This document shows positions 10,450-21,715 of a DNA stretch of 64,000 nucleotides, one piece after another. The notes under the pieces were generated by a model, which was given only the letters and a program-made list of their open reading frames with translations, did not search any database and had not been told where the DNA came from. Both the position numbers and the translations under genes were made by a program. Source of the stretch: Vandiemenella viatica (Eukaryota; Arthropoda; Insecta; Orthoptera; Morabidae); assembly GCA_031002005.1 (NCBI GenBank), contig JARYHS010013630.1, positions 34,683,504 through 34,747,503 of the forward strand. The letters are read 5' to 3'. Numbering within the stretch: position 1 is the first letter of the stretch; every line of letters begins with the position of its first letter.

Positions 10450-11420
10450 ACTAAAAGAAGAAACTGTAATTTTGTTAAAATTTTCATTCTTGCAACAAAC
10501 GTCAGGGTAAACTTGCTGGTAAAGCACTTGTGCACAATTTGAAATTCTTGTCGAAGACTGATCGACTTGTAAGCGGAAGCAGGTTTGTGTAGTTAGTCAC
10601 ATTGTTTAAGTAACGGAATTGTATCATAAAAATAAAATCGTATCATTTTTGATATGACTTAACACTGCTCGTTTGTTCTTTTAAGGACGATTAGTTTTTA
10701 TCAAAAACAAGTCTTTACTGCCCCCTTTTTTACTTTCCCTACTACATGAATAACTAAGATTATTTTAATTGTTTCAATTCCTTATTGTTCTTAATCTAAC
10801 TATTATGTTTTAATTATCCTTATTTTCTCAAAAAATATTGGGTTGGAGGAGGTTATTGCAATTATTTATATTGACAGCCTTAAATCATTTATTCGTAAAT
10901 GAGCAAAATTAGACTTGCCAAAGTAATTTGTTTTATCATAGCCCAGCTTTCAAATCAACCAATCTAACTTGGTAGTTAAATGATATTTAACATTCATGTA
11001 AAATTTATGATTTGGTTTAAATAGTATTATATAACTTGGCAATGGTTTGATGTTAAAATATAACTAAATGAAAAATCAGCATGATGTAGAAAGATCGTTC
11101 ACCACTCAATGCAAATAAAAAGATAAAATAAAAACGTAACTGGGTTTCGAGCATGAGTTGCTCTTATATCCTGTAGATCCTTGTATATGGTCATCTCGGA
11201 TTTATTGAGGGCAATAAAAATTGTATTAGATTAATGTTCATTGCCCTGTTTCCACAACTTGTACACTACCAAACCAGCATAGCATTACCTAGCCTGTTGT
11301 CGTCGCCTGTAATTAGTTAAACTGCGCAATAACTGACATCAAACACTGGTTCTTGACACTGCCTAATACGACAAGAACTGTACTGCGTGTACAGAGAGTA
11401 AGTAATCTAACAGATATACC
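10450..11420 (+). other. Transporter intron, nothing recognised
   Basis: AT-rich with no frame or repeat that I can assign. Confidence 0.5.
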
Positions 11421-11426
11421 AAACAG

Positions 11427-12790
11427 TCAATTCACCTGCCTTGCTGTATTATCTACGATGATTCTCCTACGAAGTCGTGCAGACAAGTCCAGTCGTGATC
11501 CTTTGCCGTCCGAGAGCTTCCTGAGCCTGTGGGCTAAGAAATTAAGGGAAGAAGTAGTTGCACTGGCAAATATGTCGGGGACTTGTTTCACTGCTTCGGC
11601 CACTGACTGCACAGGGGCTGACGCATCATGACTGTGGGTCGCCAGTGGGCAGTTGCTCCGACGGATCTTTTCAACTCGGCTGCTGGCGGTCAACTGGTTG
11701 ATCTGGACTTTTTATGTTTCATTCCCCCCACTGGTGGCCATGCTTGGACCGTTAGGGAGCTGCAGCTCATTTCAGCCATTTTTGTTGACTTTTTTATTTT
11801 TTTAAAACCTTTATTATTAGTTTCATTTTACATCCACTTTTTTCTGATGAGGTAAATTTGGATTTGTGCACGTAAACGTCCTTAATTTTAGGCCGGACTC
11901 TGTTGATATTATCTGCCGTTGCGGACGTCCCATGTGTCTGGTTGCTGGTGGTGGTTTCGGTATCGTTGTTTTGCGCCAGAACAGGCAGAATACAAAACAA
12001 GCTGGATGACTTTCTCTCCAGTTACAGCAATGTGCATGGTCTCTTGGGTTTGTGCACGCTGTGATGCGATGTTCTTCGCCGCATTGGACGCATCTGGTAT
12101 TGTTTTTACACTGCCAAGACAGGTGATTAGCCTTGGCAGCTGAAACACTGAACGTATGCAAGGGTCTTCCTCTCTGTCTTCACTGGCTGTTCCATCAAGG
12201 TTGTGATGCTTCTCTTCCTCTTCTCACTTTCATTTTGCACGAAAGTAAAGAGAGGTATCATGTCTTCCGTGGCGTCTGGCAACCATCGTTCACTCTAAGC
12301 CCACGCTGAGAAAACTCAGCGGTGACATCGATTTCTGCGATAGTTACAAGCAGACCACGGTAGACGAACGTCTTTTGTCTTATTGGGACGTCAAGCTTGT
12401 AAGCGATGTCATGATCTCTGAGGAACAGATCAACATTTCGCTCATCGTTAGGACATACTAGCCCCAGCCGTATCCCGTCCTTTTATCGCCACCACATGAA
12501 TGGCACTTTTGTAATTGATATTAGCTGCATTACGAGGTTAAACCAGATTGCCTCGAACATTGCTGTAAGTGGTAGCACTGGTCCTTCGTCGATTGGCAGA
12601 TCTTCTTCCTCACAGTGCTGGCAGTCGGTATTGGTTTCTTTTCTGAACATTGCTTCGTTGTCCAATCCATTTCTTCCTCCGTCTCTTCTTCAGGCACTAT
12701 TGTTGTGGGACTTCTTACCACATGGGCTGTCTGATGGTTCTTGTAGTTCACTTGCGTCAAAATCACATTGACAATTTAATGGTGGATGTG
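11427..12790 (-). mobile_element. Jockey-type LINE ORF1 (gag-like) remnant
   Basis: On the minus strand a decayed gag-like ORF1 runs from about 12770 to 11430. It has an acidic N-terminal part with 'EEETEEEMDWTTK' (about 12690) and a central part (about 12460-12270). A zinc-knuckle series follows at about 12140-11980, where CVQCGEEHRITAC and a partly lost second knuckle match the CxxCxxxHxxxxC spacing of LINE ORF1 proteins. The tail 'LNFLAHRLRKLSD' lies near 11540. The product would have been a nucleic-acid-binding chaperone for retrotransposition. Frameshifts break it and no ORF2 follows to the left. The zinc-knuckle spacing is the firmest evidence. Confidence 0.6.
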
Positions 12791-12869
12791 AGTCAGTTCT
12801 TCAGTCGAGTTTGTCTTATAGGGCTGCAGACCACTTTGACCCAGGTTTCCTTTCATACGGCTGGTTGAT

Positions 12870-13845
12870 GGACTTCCATATTTTTAGCATATGTGACAGT
12901 TCCCTTCTTTGCCGTGGTTACTTTTTTTGCCTTACGTCCCTTGACCAATATAGTAACAGGTGAGAAGGTGAAAAACACGTACACGAAAAAGATACAAAAT
13001 CAATCCACATCCGGAAGTTTATTTTTAAAGTGCTCTTCTCCAGGAAAAATTTCAGCTCATACTAAGCTGGATAGTTCATGTTACAAAATTTTATAACATT
13101 GTCAACATTGCGTTTCCAGTCTTTCGCTATTGGTTCAGTCTCAGCACACTCTCTTGGCGTTACACGAAGAGATTAGATGTCAGTTATTCACGTCAAACCC
13201 TCCTCCTTGTTGGAAATTTTCGATCCTGACCCTTCGTCACCTGTTACACACAAATTAAATACGGCGTCCTCTTCTCACTTGAGATTCCTGCCACACCTCG
13301 CAGTTTGTCACCTAACGTTAGACATTTACCTGCCTGTTCTGCATAAACATCCCGATAGTTTTTTTTTTTAACCGAGGCGCCGGCTGCCAGTTCCGACCGC
13401 TTAAGATGCAAATAAAATAGCCTTTCTTCTTGAACGACTTTCTTTTAAGAAAAAATGTCACTGATACCTCATTCATTACATTATCGAACTAGATCATAAG
13501 TCAGAGCGACAATCTTCCAAACATACGGCAGTCAAATAGGAATAACAAGGTTAGCTCACACCCAATAGCAGTACACTGCTACAAATTCACAACATTCTAA
13601 ACAACAAGTAAGAAAAGAAATATTAGTTCGTATATAGCCACGAACTCATAACTAGCGTTAAATATTAATATAATGCTCTGCGAACAATACCTCCGCAATT
13701 AATTTTCAGTCGCTATTTACTGGCAGAGTGCCGGATGGGTTCAGAAGGCAATGAAGTTCCGATATGGCACTTCACAGATGATGACCGAGGCTTTGCTAAC
13801 CAAAATATCGCGTGGAAACACCATATTAACAACCCGAGAGCATTA
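12870..13845 (+). other. Transporter intron, unassigned
   Basis: No gene. The left part may be the 5' region of the minus-strand LINE that ends at about 12790. There is a T-run near 13361. Confidence 0.4.
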
Positions 13846-13849
13846 AATT

Positions 13850-14540
13850 AAGATAAGTTCAATAAGGAAGGTTTTTCAGTCTATACTGGAAACAAAATGA
13901 AGGATTTGGTGTAAAAGGTTCCAAAATCCTTCATTTACTCTGGAGGGTGATGAGAGGATGTAACAGAGAAGTTGGGGAATTACGTTAAAAAAACTTTGGT
14001 CAGACCATTGCTTAAATATGGTGGTGTGGTTTGGGACAGAAATTTGGGTTACAACTACAGGAGTTGAAAGGCGTGCACAGGAGAGAAGCTAGACTTCTAT
14101 GTGCATATTACCGCAGGACCCAGTCAGTAGCTTATATGATAAACAAGTTGGTTTGGAGTCACTGGAAGACAGGAGGAGGGTGAAGAGGGTGCTGGGGGTG
14201 TTGGTGATGAGGCTTGGAACGATATTGGTCGAAGAATTAGGAAATGATGACCGTAAACACAAGTTGGCACTCGATTTAATGCATAAGGGAGTAGAAAAAT
14301 TTTCCTTTCTGGGTAAGGGCGTCAGGGATTGGAATATATTACAGCTGGAGGTGACGAATGATTTACCATAAATGCTGGAAGACTTTAAAATTAAAATTTG
14401 TGAATGGCAAAAGTATATGGGAGGTAAAATTTTACAAACAAATTATTTAAGATAATAATGATAAGAAGAAGAAAGGGGAAAATAGATTATTAAGAAAATT
14501 ACAACCGGGGGATGCGTTCCATCGCAATTAAATTTAATTC
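13850..14540 (+). mobile_element. CR1-like LINE 3' fragment (family A, copy 2)
   Basis: Broken frame of the same family as 1560-2065, with more of the RT C-terminus preserved. 'LVRPLLKYGGVVWDR' is at about 13997-14040, then 'LESLEDRRRVKRVLGVL' (about 14153), 'KLALDLMHKGVEKFSFLGKG' and 'VRDWNILQLEVTNDLP' ending in a stop near 14370. The AATTAAATTTAATT tail follows at 14526. The thumb-region pattern LVRPxLxYxxxVWD identifies it as non-LTR reverse transcriptase. Confidence 0.72.
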
Positions 14541-14679
14541 TTGGTGCAGGATCTAGCGGGACGATGGATAGACGCAGGATCATTATCAGAGCGTCATTTT
14601 AAAGTCTCAATAAATGCTAGCCAGCGATAGTGTAGGTGCCTGAATTTCTGCATGACTCTAATACCATCGTCCATCCACA

Positions 14680-14745
14680 CTTCGATTTTTCATGGGTTCA
14701 CTCCAGATGACTGCTGGAATGGTTCTTTCAAAATGTATATTGCTC
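14680..14745 (+). repeat. SINE family 2 fragment
   Basis: Short body fragment (TTTTTCATGGGTTCACTCCA, then GCTGGAATGGTTCTTTCAAA) matching the family-2 SINE at 9110 and 33705. Confidence 0.45.
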
Positions 14746-15850
14746 ACAATGCATTCAAGCGCTTTCTGCTGTGTATCTGACATTGCCCCATGCTTTATTC
14801 GAAGGTAGTTTTTCTCATCATATAAAATAAGCTAGTATATTAAACATTACTTACGGAGCATATACATTGAATTTAGCCTCTCCTTCACATTCTACATATC
14901 AAAGTTCTATGTTCACTACAGACCGTTGACTGTTGGAACAAAAATATTTGCGTGAGTGATAAAATTCCAGTTGTCTCCAGTTGCCTCAAGCGCATCACAT
15001 AAGGACGTGGTGTATCAAAAAACTGTGATCGGTATTGATTCAGTTCAATAAGGAAAGTTTTTCAGTCAGTACTGAATACAGCACTTGTACCGTATATGAC
15101 AGTGGTGATGACACTACGTAACGCTGCAAACTGGGTGACAGATAAGCAACTTCTCCCTTATGGTAGTATACTTGGCAACTTGTTGCGAAACACAGTTAGC
15201 TGTATCAACGCATTAAAGAAACTGACTTTATAAATTAAGCTAAAAAATTCTCCAAGTGTTTCTACATATGTCCTTAACGATATGGTGCCCACGATCCTCT
15301 CAGTTATTAACTTTTAGAGCAAACAGGAGTTTAAAACCTCGCTGTGACGGTTCAAATATGTGGTGACGTCATTCGCAAAGGCAGTCATAAAATATAGAAC
15401 TTACCAATATGTGCAAGCACAATGTCGTTAGCTTGAGAATTTGAGCATATCAATAAAGCTTACAAGACCAAAATAAGAAATTATTAACATGGAAAAGGAA
15501 GATAAATTGCAACAGCGACATGAGACACTCCACAAACATAAAGCGTATTTTTATATTTGGGGTTTTTTTTTTTTTTTATTTTTTTTTGCTGTCCTCCTCA
15601 AATGAACTTTGGTGAGTAATGGATGCATCTAATCATTCCTTTTCATGTTAATATCACCTCACTGGATTTCTGCTTGCTCCATCATCAATTAGATTTTAAG
15701 AAATTATTAGCTACTTATTGTTAATAAACGAATTTGTAGCTAAAGTTCCAAAACGTCTTCGATTGTATGAAAGGCTCAGAAAATCTTTCGAAGTTCAAAG
15801 CAATGTTCTACATAATAACTGTTTGAAGTTTGGATTTTTGTTTGCTGCAG
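14746..15850 (+). other. Transporter intron, nothing recognised
   Basis: Intron up to the acceptor TTTGCTGCAG at 15850. It contains a T-run at 15563-15587 and a short segment at 15050-15075 that also occurs at 13858-13885. There is no coding signal before 15851. Confidence 0.5.
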
Positions 15851-16073
15851 GGTGGCGACGTATCTGTACAGGGTGCGGGGAGGACGCCGGAAAAGGAGAA
15901 GCCAGAGGCCCTGCAGGAGTGACGGCAAGTGTGAAACTGAACAAGTCTCTCCAGGAGTGTCGACTACAGCGGAGCAAAGCGCAACTCCTCGTCCATGGAA
16001 CGCGACTCAAGCTCACCTGTATATTTGCCCAGACGTCTGCAGCTTACTTTTATTATACTCATACACCCACTAA
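15851..16073 (+). CDS. SLC46-like MFS transporter, terminal exon
   Basis: The acceptor TGCTGCAG at 15850 is followed by G, which completes the Leu codon left open at 5471, then VATYLYRVRGGRRKRRSQRP and a further 54 residues to TAA at 16071. The first residues finish helix 12, and RVRGGRRKRRSQR is the positive-inside basic tail expected on the cytosolic side. The rest of the tail is Ser/Thr/Gln-rich and has no domain. GC content drops towards the end, so the last 20 codons (LYICPDVCSLLLLYSYTH) look less constrained. An undetected donor before them is possible. The phase fit with an exon 10 kb upstream and the poly(A) signal just downstream make this the gene's 3' end. Confidence 0.75.
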
Positions 16074-16082
16074 CATATTTAA

Positions 16083-16088
16083 AATAAA
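16083..16088 (+). promoter_or_regulatory. Poly(A) signal of the transporter gene
   Basis: AATAAA, 10 bases after the stop codon, followed by a T-run. This implies a very short 3' UTR unless a later site is used. Confidence 0.5.
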
Positions 16089-16099
16089 CCTTTTTTTTT

Positions 16100-16103
<4 letters not shown>

Positions 16104-16135
<32 letters not shown>
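16104..16135. repeat. (TA)n microsatellite
   Basis: Uninterrupted AT dinucleotide tract of about 32 bases just past the transporter's 3' end. Confidence 0.9.
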
Positions 16136-16139
<4 letters not shown>

Positions 16140-16619
16140 TATGCATATTTCCTTTATATAAGCCGAACTCCCTTTGCAGACGACAGTTTCCGAATCCTAC
16201 AATAACAGACACAGAAAAGTTATATTGTATTATTTTAAAGAAACTGGCTACCTCGATTTTGGGCCAAAGAACCTGTTGATTATTGGAATCAATCAGTATA
16301 ATTGTTCATGCATTTTGTTCAAACTCGACGGTCACCGGTTTCAGCTGGATGTGAGCAAACGGTCGACGATGGGTGCATGTTGAATAAAACCAGTTATTTT
16401 TTCAAGAAAAAGCGTAAATTATTTTCTTGTGAAGCTTTATCTAGAGAAAAGACTCCAGTGAAAAGACCCTTCAAGCCGGAAGAGCTGTCCAGTTCGCAGA
16501 AGAAAAAAAATCGCTGTAGAGGGTATCCATTATAAATGTAAACTTTAATTACGTTTAAACCACTGAATTCTTAACCGATGCTTATAAACTAAATATATGT
16601 TGTAATATTATTTTTCTTT
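16136..16619. other. Intergenic, nothing recognised
   Basis: Overlapping open frames at 16174-16535 have no recognisable product and AT-rich codon use. Confidence 0.5.
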
Positions 16620-16975
16620 CCATTGGGAGTGTACAGGGCATATACTGGCGATGAGGCATGGAAAGATATTGCAATAGGTATGAAAAGTAGTGCATGGAAG
16701 GGAAAAGATGACCTTGACCACAAGCTGGCACTCGATTTCAGGAACAAGGGTGTGGGAAGATTCTCTTTTTTAGGTAAGGGTGTCAGGGATTGGAATGAGT
16801 TACCAAGAGAAATGATGAATAATTTACCGAAAACTTTGAAAGAATTTAAAGATAAAATTTGTAGAGGGCAAATGTAGGTAGGTGCAGGATAGAGGGAAGA
16901 TGGGTGTGTAGGGAAATTGCCACCGGAGCCTGTGCTCCATTGCAATTAAATGAAATTAAATTAGAATACTTCAAG
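16620..16975 (+). mobile_element. CR1-like LINE 3' fragment (family A, copy 3)
   Basis: Best-preserved copy of the family-A C-terminus: an uninterrupted frame 16623-16877 containing 'YTGDEAWKDIAIGMKSSAWK', 'DDLDHKLALDFRNKGVGRFS', '[20 protein letters not shown]' and a stop after CRGQM. The 3' UTR and an AATTAAATGAAATTAAATTA tail end near 16965. It is 5'-truncated, as the family usually is. It is probably the youngest copy in the window because the frame is intact. Confidence 0.75.
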
Positions 16976-18576
16976 TTTTGTTTAGTGTGCAAAATAGTTA
17001 TTATTGTAAAGTTATCTTATTGCTACGGTCAGAGACATTGTAGTTGTGTGTTTAGTGCGAAGTATGCAACATCTCATCCTTTACATTTGGGTTTTGTCAT
17101 CATACGTTCAGAGTTTCATTTAATGCTCCTGCTTTATTTAATGTTAAAACATAAGACATGACAAACAAATGAAATGAGATTCTAAGCTTTAAAACGGTGA
17201 AAACCCCATCGAAATTTGTTCATAAGTATCTATTATATATATATAATTAATACCTCAGTATTTCAAAGACAGTAGTAATACGTAAGGGTGATCGTGATCG
17301 AGGACTTATCGCTAAGGTTATAGTTTGACAGGTGGACATGGCTGAGAGAAGAATTCACACCCTCTGAGGTAAGGTGAATGAAATTTATGGTAAGGCATGA
17401 TAGTGCTCTGTGAAGCTGATTGATTGTTCGCCATATCAGTTTCATTACAGCCTAGAGTTTGAAGCAGTGAATAGAAGAAATCATTGATGTTAGCATTTAT
17501 GGCCAGGGAGAACTAGCCAAGCACACCAAGAAACGAGCATACAATCGTCCGGCAAACTGATTTTTGTCGTTTGAGCTGCAGAAGTTGTCGACGGAGAGGT
17601 CAGTAAAAACATTTATGCTTCTTTAACTCCGTTTACGCTATACGAGACTCATTGATTACATGGGCAGTCCTGCGCCTTGTTGCACCACAAACAATGAGCT
17701 GACACTGAAGACCCTTTCTTCGATACCGCACCGTGTTCGATGTACAAAGATACAATGGCATGCCAAGACTTCACGTAACTTATCAGAATGGCTGAGATGG
17801 TTTTCAGTGAGTGGGTCATCTGCCTTCTCTTCGCTGAAATGGTGTCGGGGGCAAACCTAATGGATTGATATGGGTTCTAGAATATTTTCCTTCTTTTCAT
17901 AACCGTAACTACAATTTCAATTTCTTACAACGCCAGATTACTTTTAGTATTGATTTCGCGTTTTGAACTATTCAGCCACACATTTTAGTTGCTCTCCGTT
18001 TCTACAACCACATGTCTGTCCTAATTTTGCAACAGGATAACTTTCCCGAACCTACCTACAAGAAAGATATAATGTCTCATCACACAACGCATATGCTCAC
18101 TTGCCAGTGAGTAATGTGATTTGGAGGTTTCCTCTCCTACCGCAAAATACGAGTGGAGGGAGTCAGAACATTCAAGCTGCGCAAGGCTTATCATCTCAGG
18201 ACACTCTCAGAAACATATACTAGTCCATGTCTAAGCATCTTTAAAAGTTGGAAATAATGCAAAAATCAACAAATAATAGGAAATAATATGGTATATCAAT
18301 CACTTATTTCCAACGATAAACTGTCAGGTATATATATAGTGGTAGGACATCGAATAAAGCTCCAGTGAATGCTATCCTTTCTGCGCAGTTGACAATGACT
18401 TAAGATCCTAATTGAAGCTATATTTATTCCTAATATTATAGCTTGTGTTTCAGCATAAAGACTGATCTGTTCCAGATTTTATGCTACAAAAAACAGTATT
18501 GTGCTGGCTTTATAAATATGTCTAGATTTCTAAACAGACTTCTACTTGTCTGTGGGCTTATTCTACAAATAATCCC
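16976..18576. other. Intergenic, nothing recognised
   Basis: No domain-bearing frame. The 66-codon frame at 17660-17860 and the GC-balanced patch around it could not be assigned. Confidence 0.45.
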
Positions 18577-20019
18577 AAGGGAAAGAATTATTTTTTTTTT
18601 TTTTTCCCGACTGGTTTGATGCAATCCTCCATCCCTTCCTATCTTGTGCTAACCTCTTCATTTCTACATACCCCTTACAACCCACGTCCTCAATTATCAG
18701 CTTGATATATTCTAATCTCTGTCTTCCTCTACAGTTCTTACCTTCGACTGTTCCCTCCACTAACAAATTAACCAATCCTGCATGTCTCAAAATATGACCT
18801 ACCAGCCTGTCTCTTCTTTCAGTAAGCTTCTTCCACAAACTTCTTTTATCACCCATCATTTCCAAAACTCGTTCATTTCTTACTTTGTCTGTCCACTTAA
18901 TTTTCAGCATTCTTCTGTAGCACCACATTTCAAATGCTTCAATTTTCTTTATTTTCGGTATTCCTAAAGTCCATGTTTCGCTACCGTAAAGTGCTGTGCT
19001 CCACACAAAGAGTTTTAAAAAGTTCTTTCTAATTCCTAGATCAATATTTGAAACTAAAAGATTTCTCTTTTCCATGAAGGCTCTTTTTGCTAGTGCTATT
19101 CTGATTTTAACATCATTCCTGCTTCGGCCATCGGTTGTAATTTTACTTCCCAAGTAACAGAATTCTCTTACTTCTCCTATTGCATCCGATCTTATTTTTA
19201 TATTTAATCCAATAGTATTGGTATCATTTCTGCTACATTTCATCACTTTTGTCTTGCTTTGATTTATATTCAGTCCAAAATCTTCCTTCAGTATTTTGTT
19301 CATGCCATTCAGTAACTCCTCCATATCCTCAGCCCTCTCTGCTAACAAGACAATGTCGTCAGCAAATCGTAGTATACTGATTTTTTCTCCCTGATAACTT
19401 ATGCCACATGGAAATTTTTCTTTCACTTTCTTCATTGCTTCTTCTACATACAAGTTGAATATTAACGGAGATAGACTACAGCCTTGTCTCACACCCTTTT
19501 TAACTGATGCATGTCTCTCGTGATTCTCTACTTTTATTATAGCCACCTGATTCTTATATAGTTTATAGAGTATTCTTCTATCTCGATACTTTAGACCTGA
19601 CTTTTTTTAAAATTTTGAACATCTTGTCCCACCTAACATTATCAAAAGCTTTTTCTAAATCAACAAATGCCATAAAAGTATCTTTGTTTTTCTTGTTCCA
19701 CCCTTCAAGTATTAATCTTAAAGACAGAATTGCTTCCCTTGTACCGCGATTTTTCCTAAACCCAAACTCATCTTCCCTTACTATCTCTTCTACTACCCTT
19801 TCCATCTTTCTGTATATTATTCTGGTGAATAATTTTGAAGCATGTGTTGTTAGACTAATGGTGTGATAAGTCTTACATTTGTCGGCTTGTGCTTTCTTTG
19901 GAAGTGTGAAGATGATATTTTTATTAAAATCAGTTGGAATTTCTCCTGTTTCATAACTTTTTGATATCAGCTTGAATAATCTTTCGATTCCTTCCTCTCA
20001 ATTTCTTACAAAGGGAAAG
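18577..20019 (-). mobile_element. 5'-truncated non-LTR RT insertion with 9-bp target duplication
   Basis: Minus-strand endonuclease/reverse-transcriptase LINE. Reading leftward from about 20000 there is an RT start region, then FVDLEKAFDNVRW (motif A, about 19665). A frame break near 19600 follows, then VKKGVRQGCSLSPLIFNLYV (motif B, about 19490) and ILRFADDIVLLAE (catalytic FADD, about 19370). Then come FCYLGSKI and the long C-terminal domain ending in RDRLVGHILRHAGL and RRGRQRLEY-like basic motifs near 18720. A poly(A) tail (T-run 18592-18606 on +) closes it. AAGGGAAAG flanks both sides (18577-18585 and 20011-20019), a 9-bp target-site duplication. The family resembles the arthropod 'endonuclease-reverse transcriptase' group. 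Confidence 0.85.
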
Positions 20020-20034
20020 TGAATATAATTATTA

Positions 20035-20250
20035 ACTTATGGCTTTACGTCTCGTCGACGAAGAGTTAATCAGAGGTGGAATGGGAAGGAATTCGGCTAT
20101 GGCCTTTTGAACGAAGCATCCTGACATTCGCTTGGAGTGATCTGGAGAAATCATGGAAAACCCACATCTGAATGCCCGGATGGGGATTCAAATCCGCGTC
20201 CTTCCAAATGCGAGGCCAGAGTTTTAGCGCTCACCCAACAAGCTCGGTAT
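20035..20250 (-). repeat. SINE, family 2
   Basis: Minus-strand copy: head with GTTGGGTGAGCGCTA (A-box-like) and GGATTTGAATCCCC (B-box), the family-2 body, and the end GTCGACGAGACGTAAAGCCAT at about 20045. Confidence 0.65.
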
Positions 20251-21244
20251 ATAATATTATATTATGTAAGTACTTTCTGTGATGGTCAACAGTCAAATAA
20301 CGAACTATGAGCCTGTTATACTGAAACTTATTCCGCAACTAAGTTCCTCCTTAAAAAATAGCCATAGTTTTTCTCACAGAAGCATTTAAATAATTTGTTT
20401 CCAGCCACTTATGTTTGCCATTATAAGGCCTGATCTTATTTGTAATAGTATTATTGGGCTTGCAGCATCAGACTGCTTCTCTGGAGAGCAAGATCTGATA
20501 ATTTCCTGTTAAATCAAAGAGCGAAAAGAAATTTGCACTATTTTACATACGTATCGCACAATCATAGCTAACCACTAAGTCAAGAACCAATGACCACCTC
20601 CGAATTTTTTTCGCCCTAAATTCGCAACATTTGAAACCTCTGTCGTTTCGAAGCTGTCCATGACCTTCCCGGATACAACCATAAAGTAAAGATTAATATT
20701 TATCAACAGCAGACTACATCCTGTTGAAACATTTCAACGAGCACATCAGTCATCTAAAATGGCGTTGTAGATATCATCCTCTGATTAGAACGGAAGGTAT
20801 AACAAATCGAGGAGTGTACGCTGATAAATCTTGAGACCTAAGGACGACCTTCTATAGTAACAACAGAAAAGATAGCTATGTGCTGGTTCGTGCCTGGCAG
20901 TATTATCTCAGCCCAATGTCATCCTACCCCGTGTCTGTTATCTCTGACTCGCCCACTAGACGTAAGTAATCAGTTTCACCTTTCATAAATTACTACTTAA
21001 AAGAAGCTATAAGTTTAACGTAATAAAGAATAGCGTTTCCTGGACTGTCATTATTCCTTTCACAATAGGTATTGTCAGTTAGTCCCAAATATGGGAGCAA
21101 TAGCTGGGTTTTTTTTGGTAAAAATTAATAAGCAGTCTCACACATCTTCGCCAGTATCAGCATTAAAGCTGGCCGGTTTAGGGTTCTTGTTCTAAGACAT
21201 TTCCTCCCTCGATCTTCTTTTGATTTGGTATGTTTTGACTTTCA
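20251..21244. other. Intergenic, nothing recognised
   Basis: AT-rich spacer with no assigned repeat or frame. Confidence 0.5.
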
Positions 21245-21715
21245 GTTGGTCGTCTTGTTGGCGTATTATTGATTATTATTCTTTTCACTCCATCAACACT
21301 AATGGTCTGTTGTGTTTGTCAACAGCGGTTTCATATTCGCCGAGACAACTGACCAGTGGATAGGTAGAGAGATGTGGTGCACTGTAGAATTTATAGGCAT
21401 GTTGCCTGAATCTTTCAATGAACCTGGCTGTTCCAGATGCCTCGTGTACTGCGTCAGTGGGGAAACGGTCGGGCAGACTTAGTGCCCGCTTCAGTGCTCT
21501 GTTTTGCAGGACCTGCAACTTTCTCAGGTGTCAATTGGCAGTGTTCCCCAGACGAGGCAACCATACACAATTACAGGCCTAATCAAGGAGCAGTAAATGG
21601 CAACTCCTAGATGTGGTGCCAACGAGCTTTCCAGGTTAAGTATCGGGTAAAGAGAATGGAGCCGAGCAGTTACCCTTTGCCTGATGTCCTTGATGTGAGC
21701 AGTCAATAAAAATTC
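21245..21715 (-). mobile_element. Jockey-type RT C-terminal fragment
   Basis: Two minus-strand frames offset by one frameshift near 21520 encode 'VTARLHSLYPILNLESSLAP', 'HLGVAIYCSLIRPVIVYGCL', 'VWGTLP', then 'LRKLQVLQNRALKRALSLP'. This is the conserved order LYPIL...LRLxIYxxxIRPVxxYGxxVW...LQxxQNxxLR found after the RT domain of Jockey-clade LINEs. Both ends are truncated. Confidence 0.75.

Noticed and set aside
15718..16161. 147-codon plus-strand frame over the transporter's terminal exon
   Set aside because: It is in a different frame from the phase-supported exon (15851-16073), begins in AT-rich intron and ends in a (TA)n tract.
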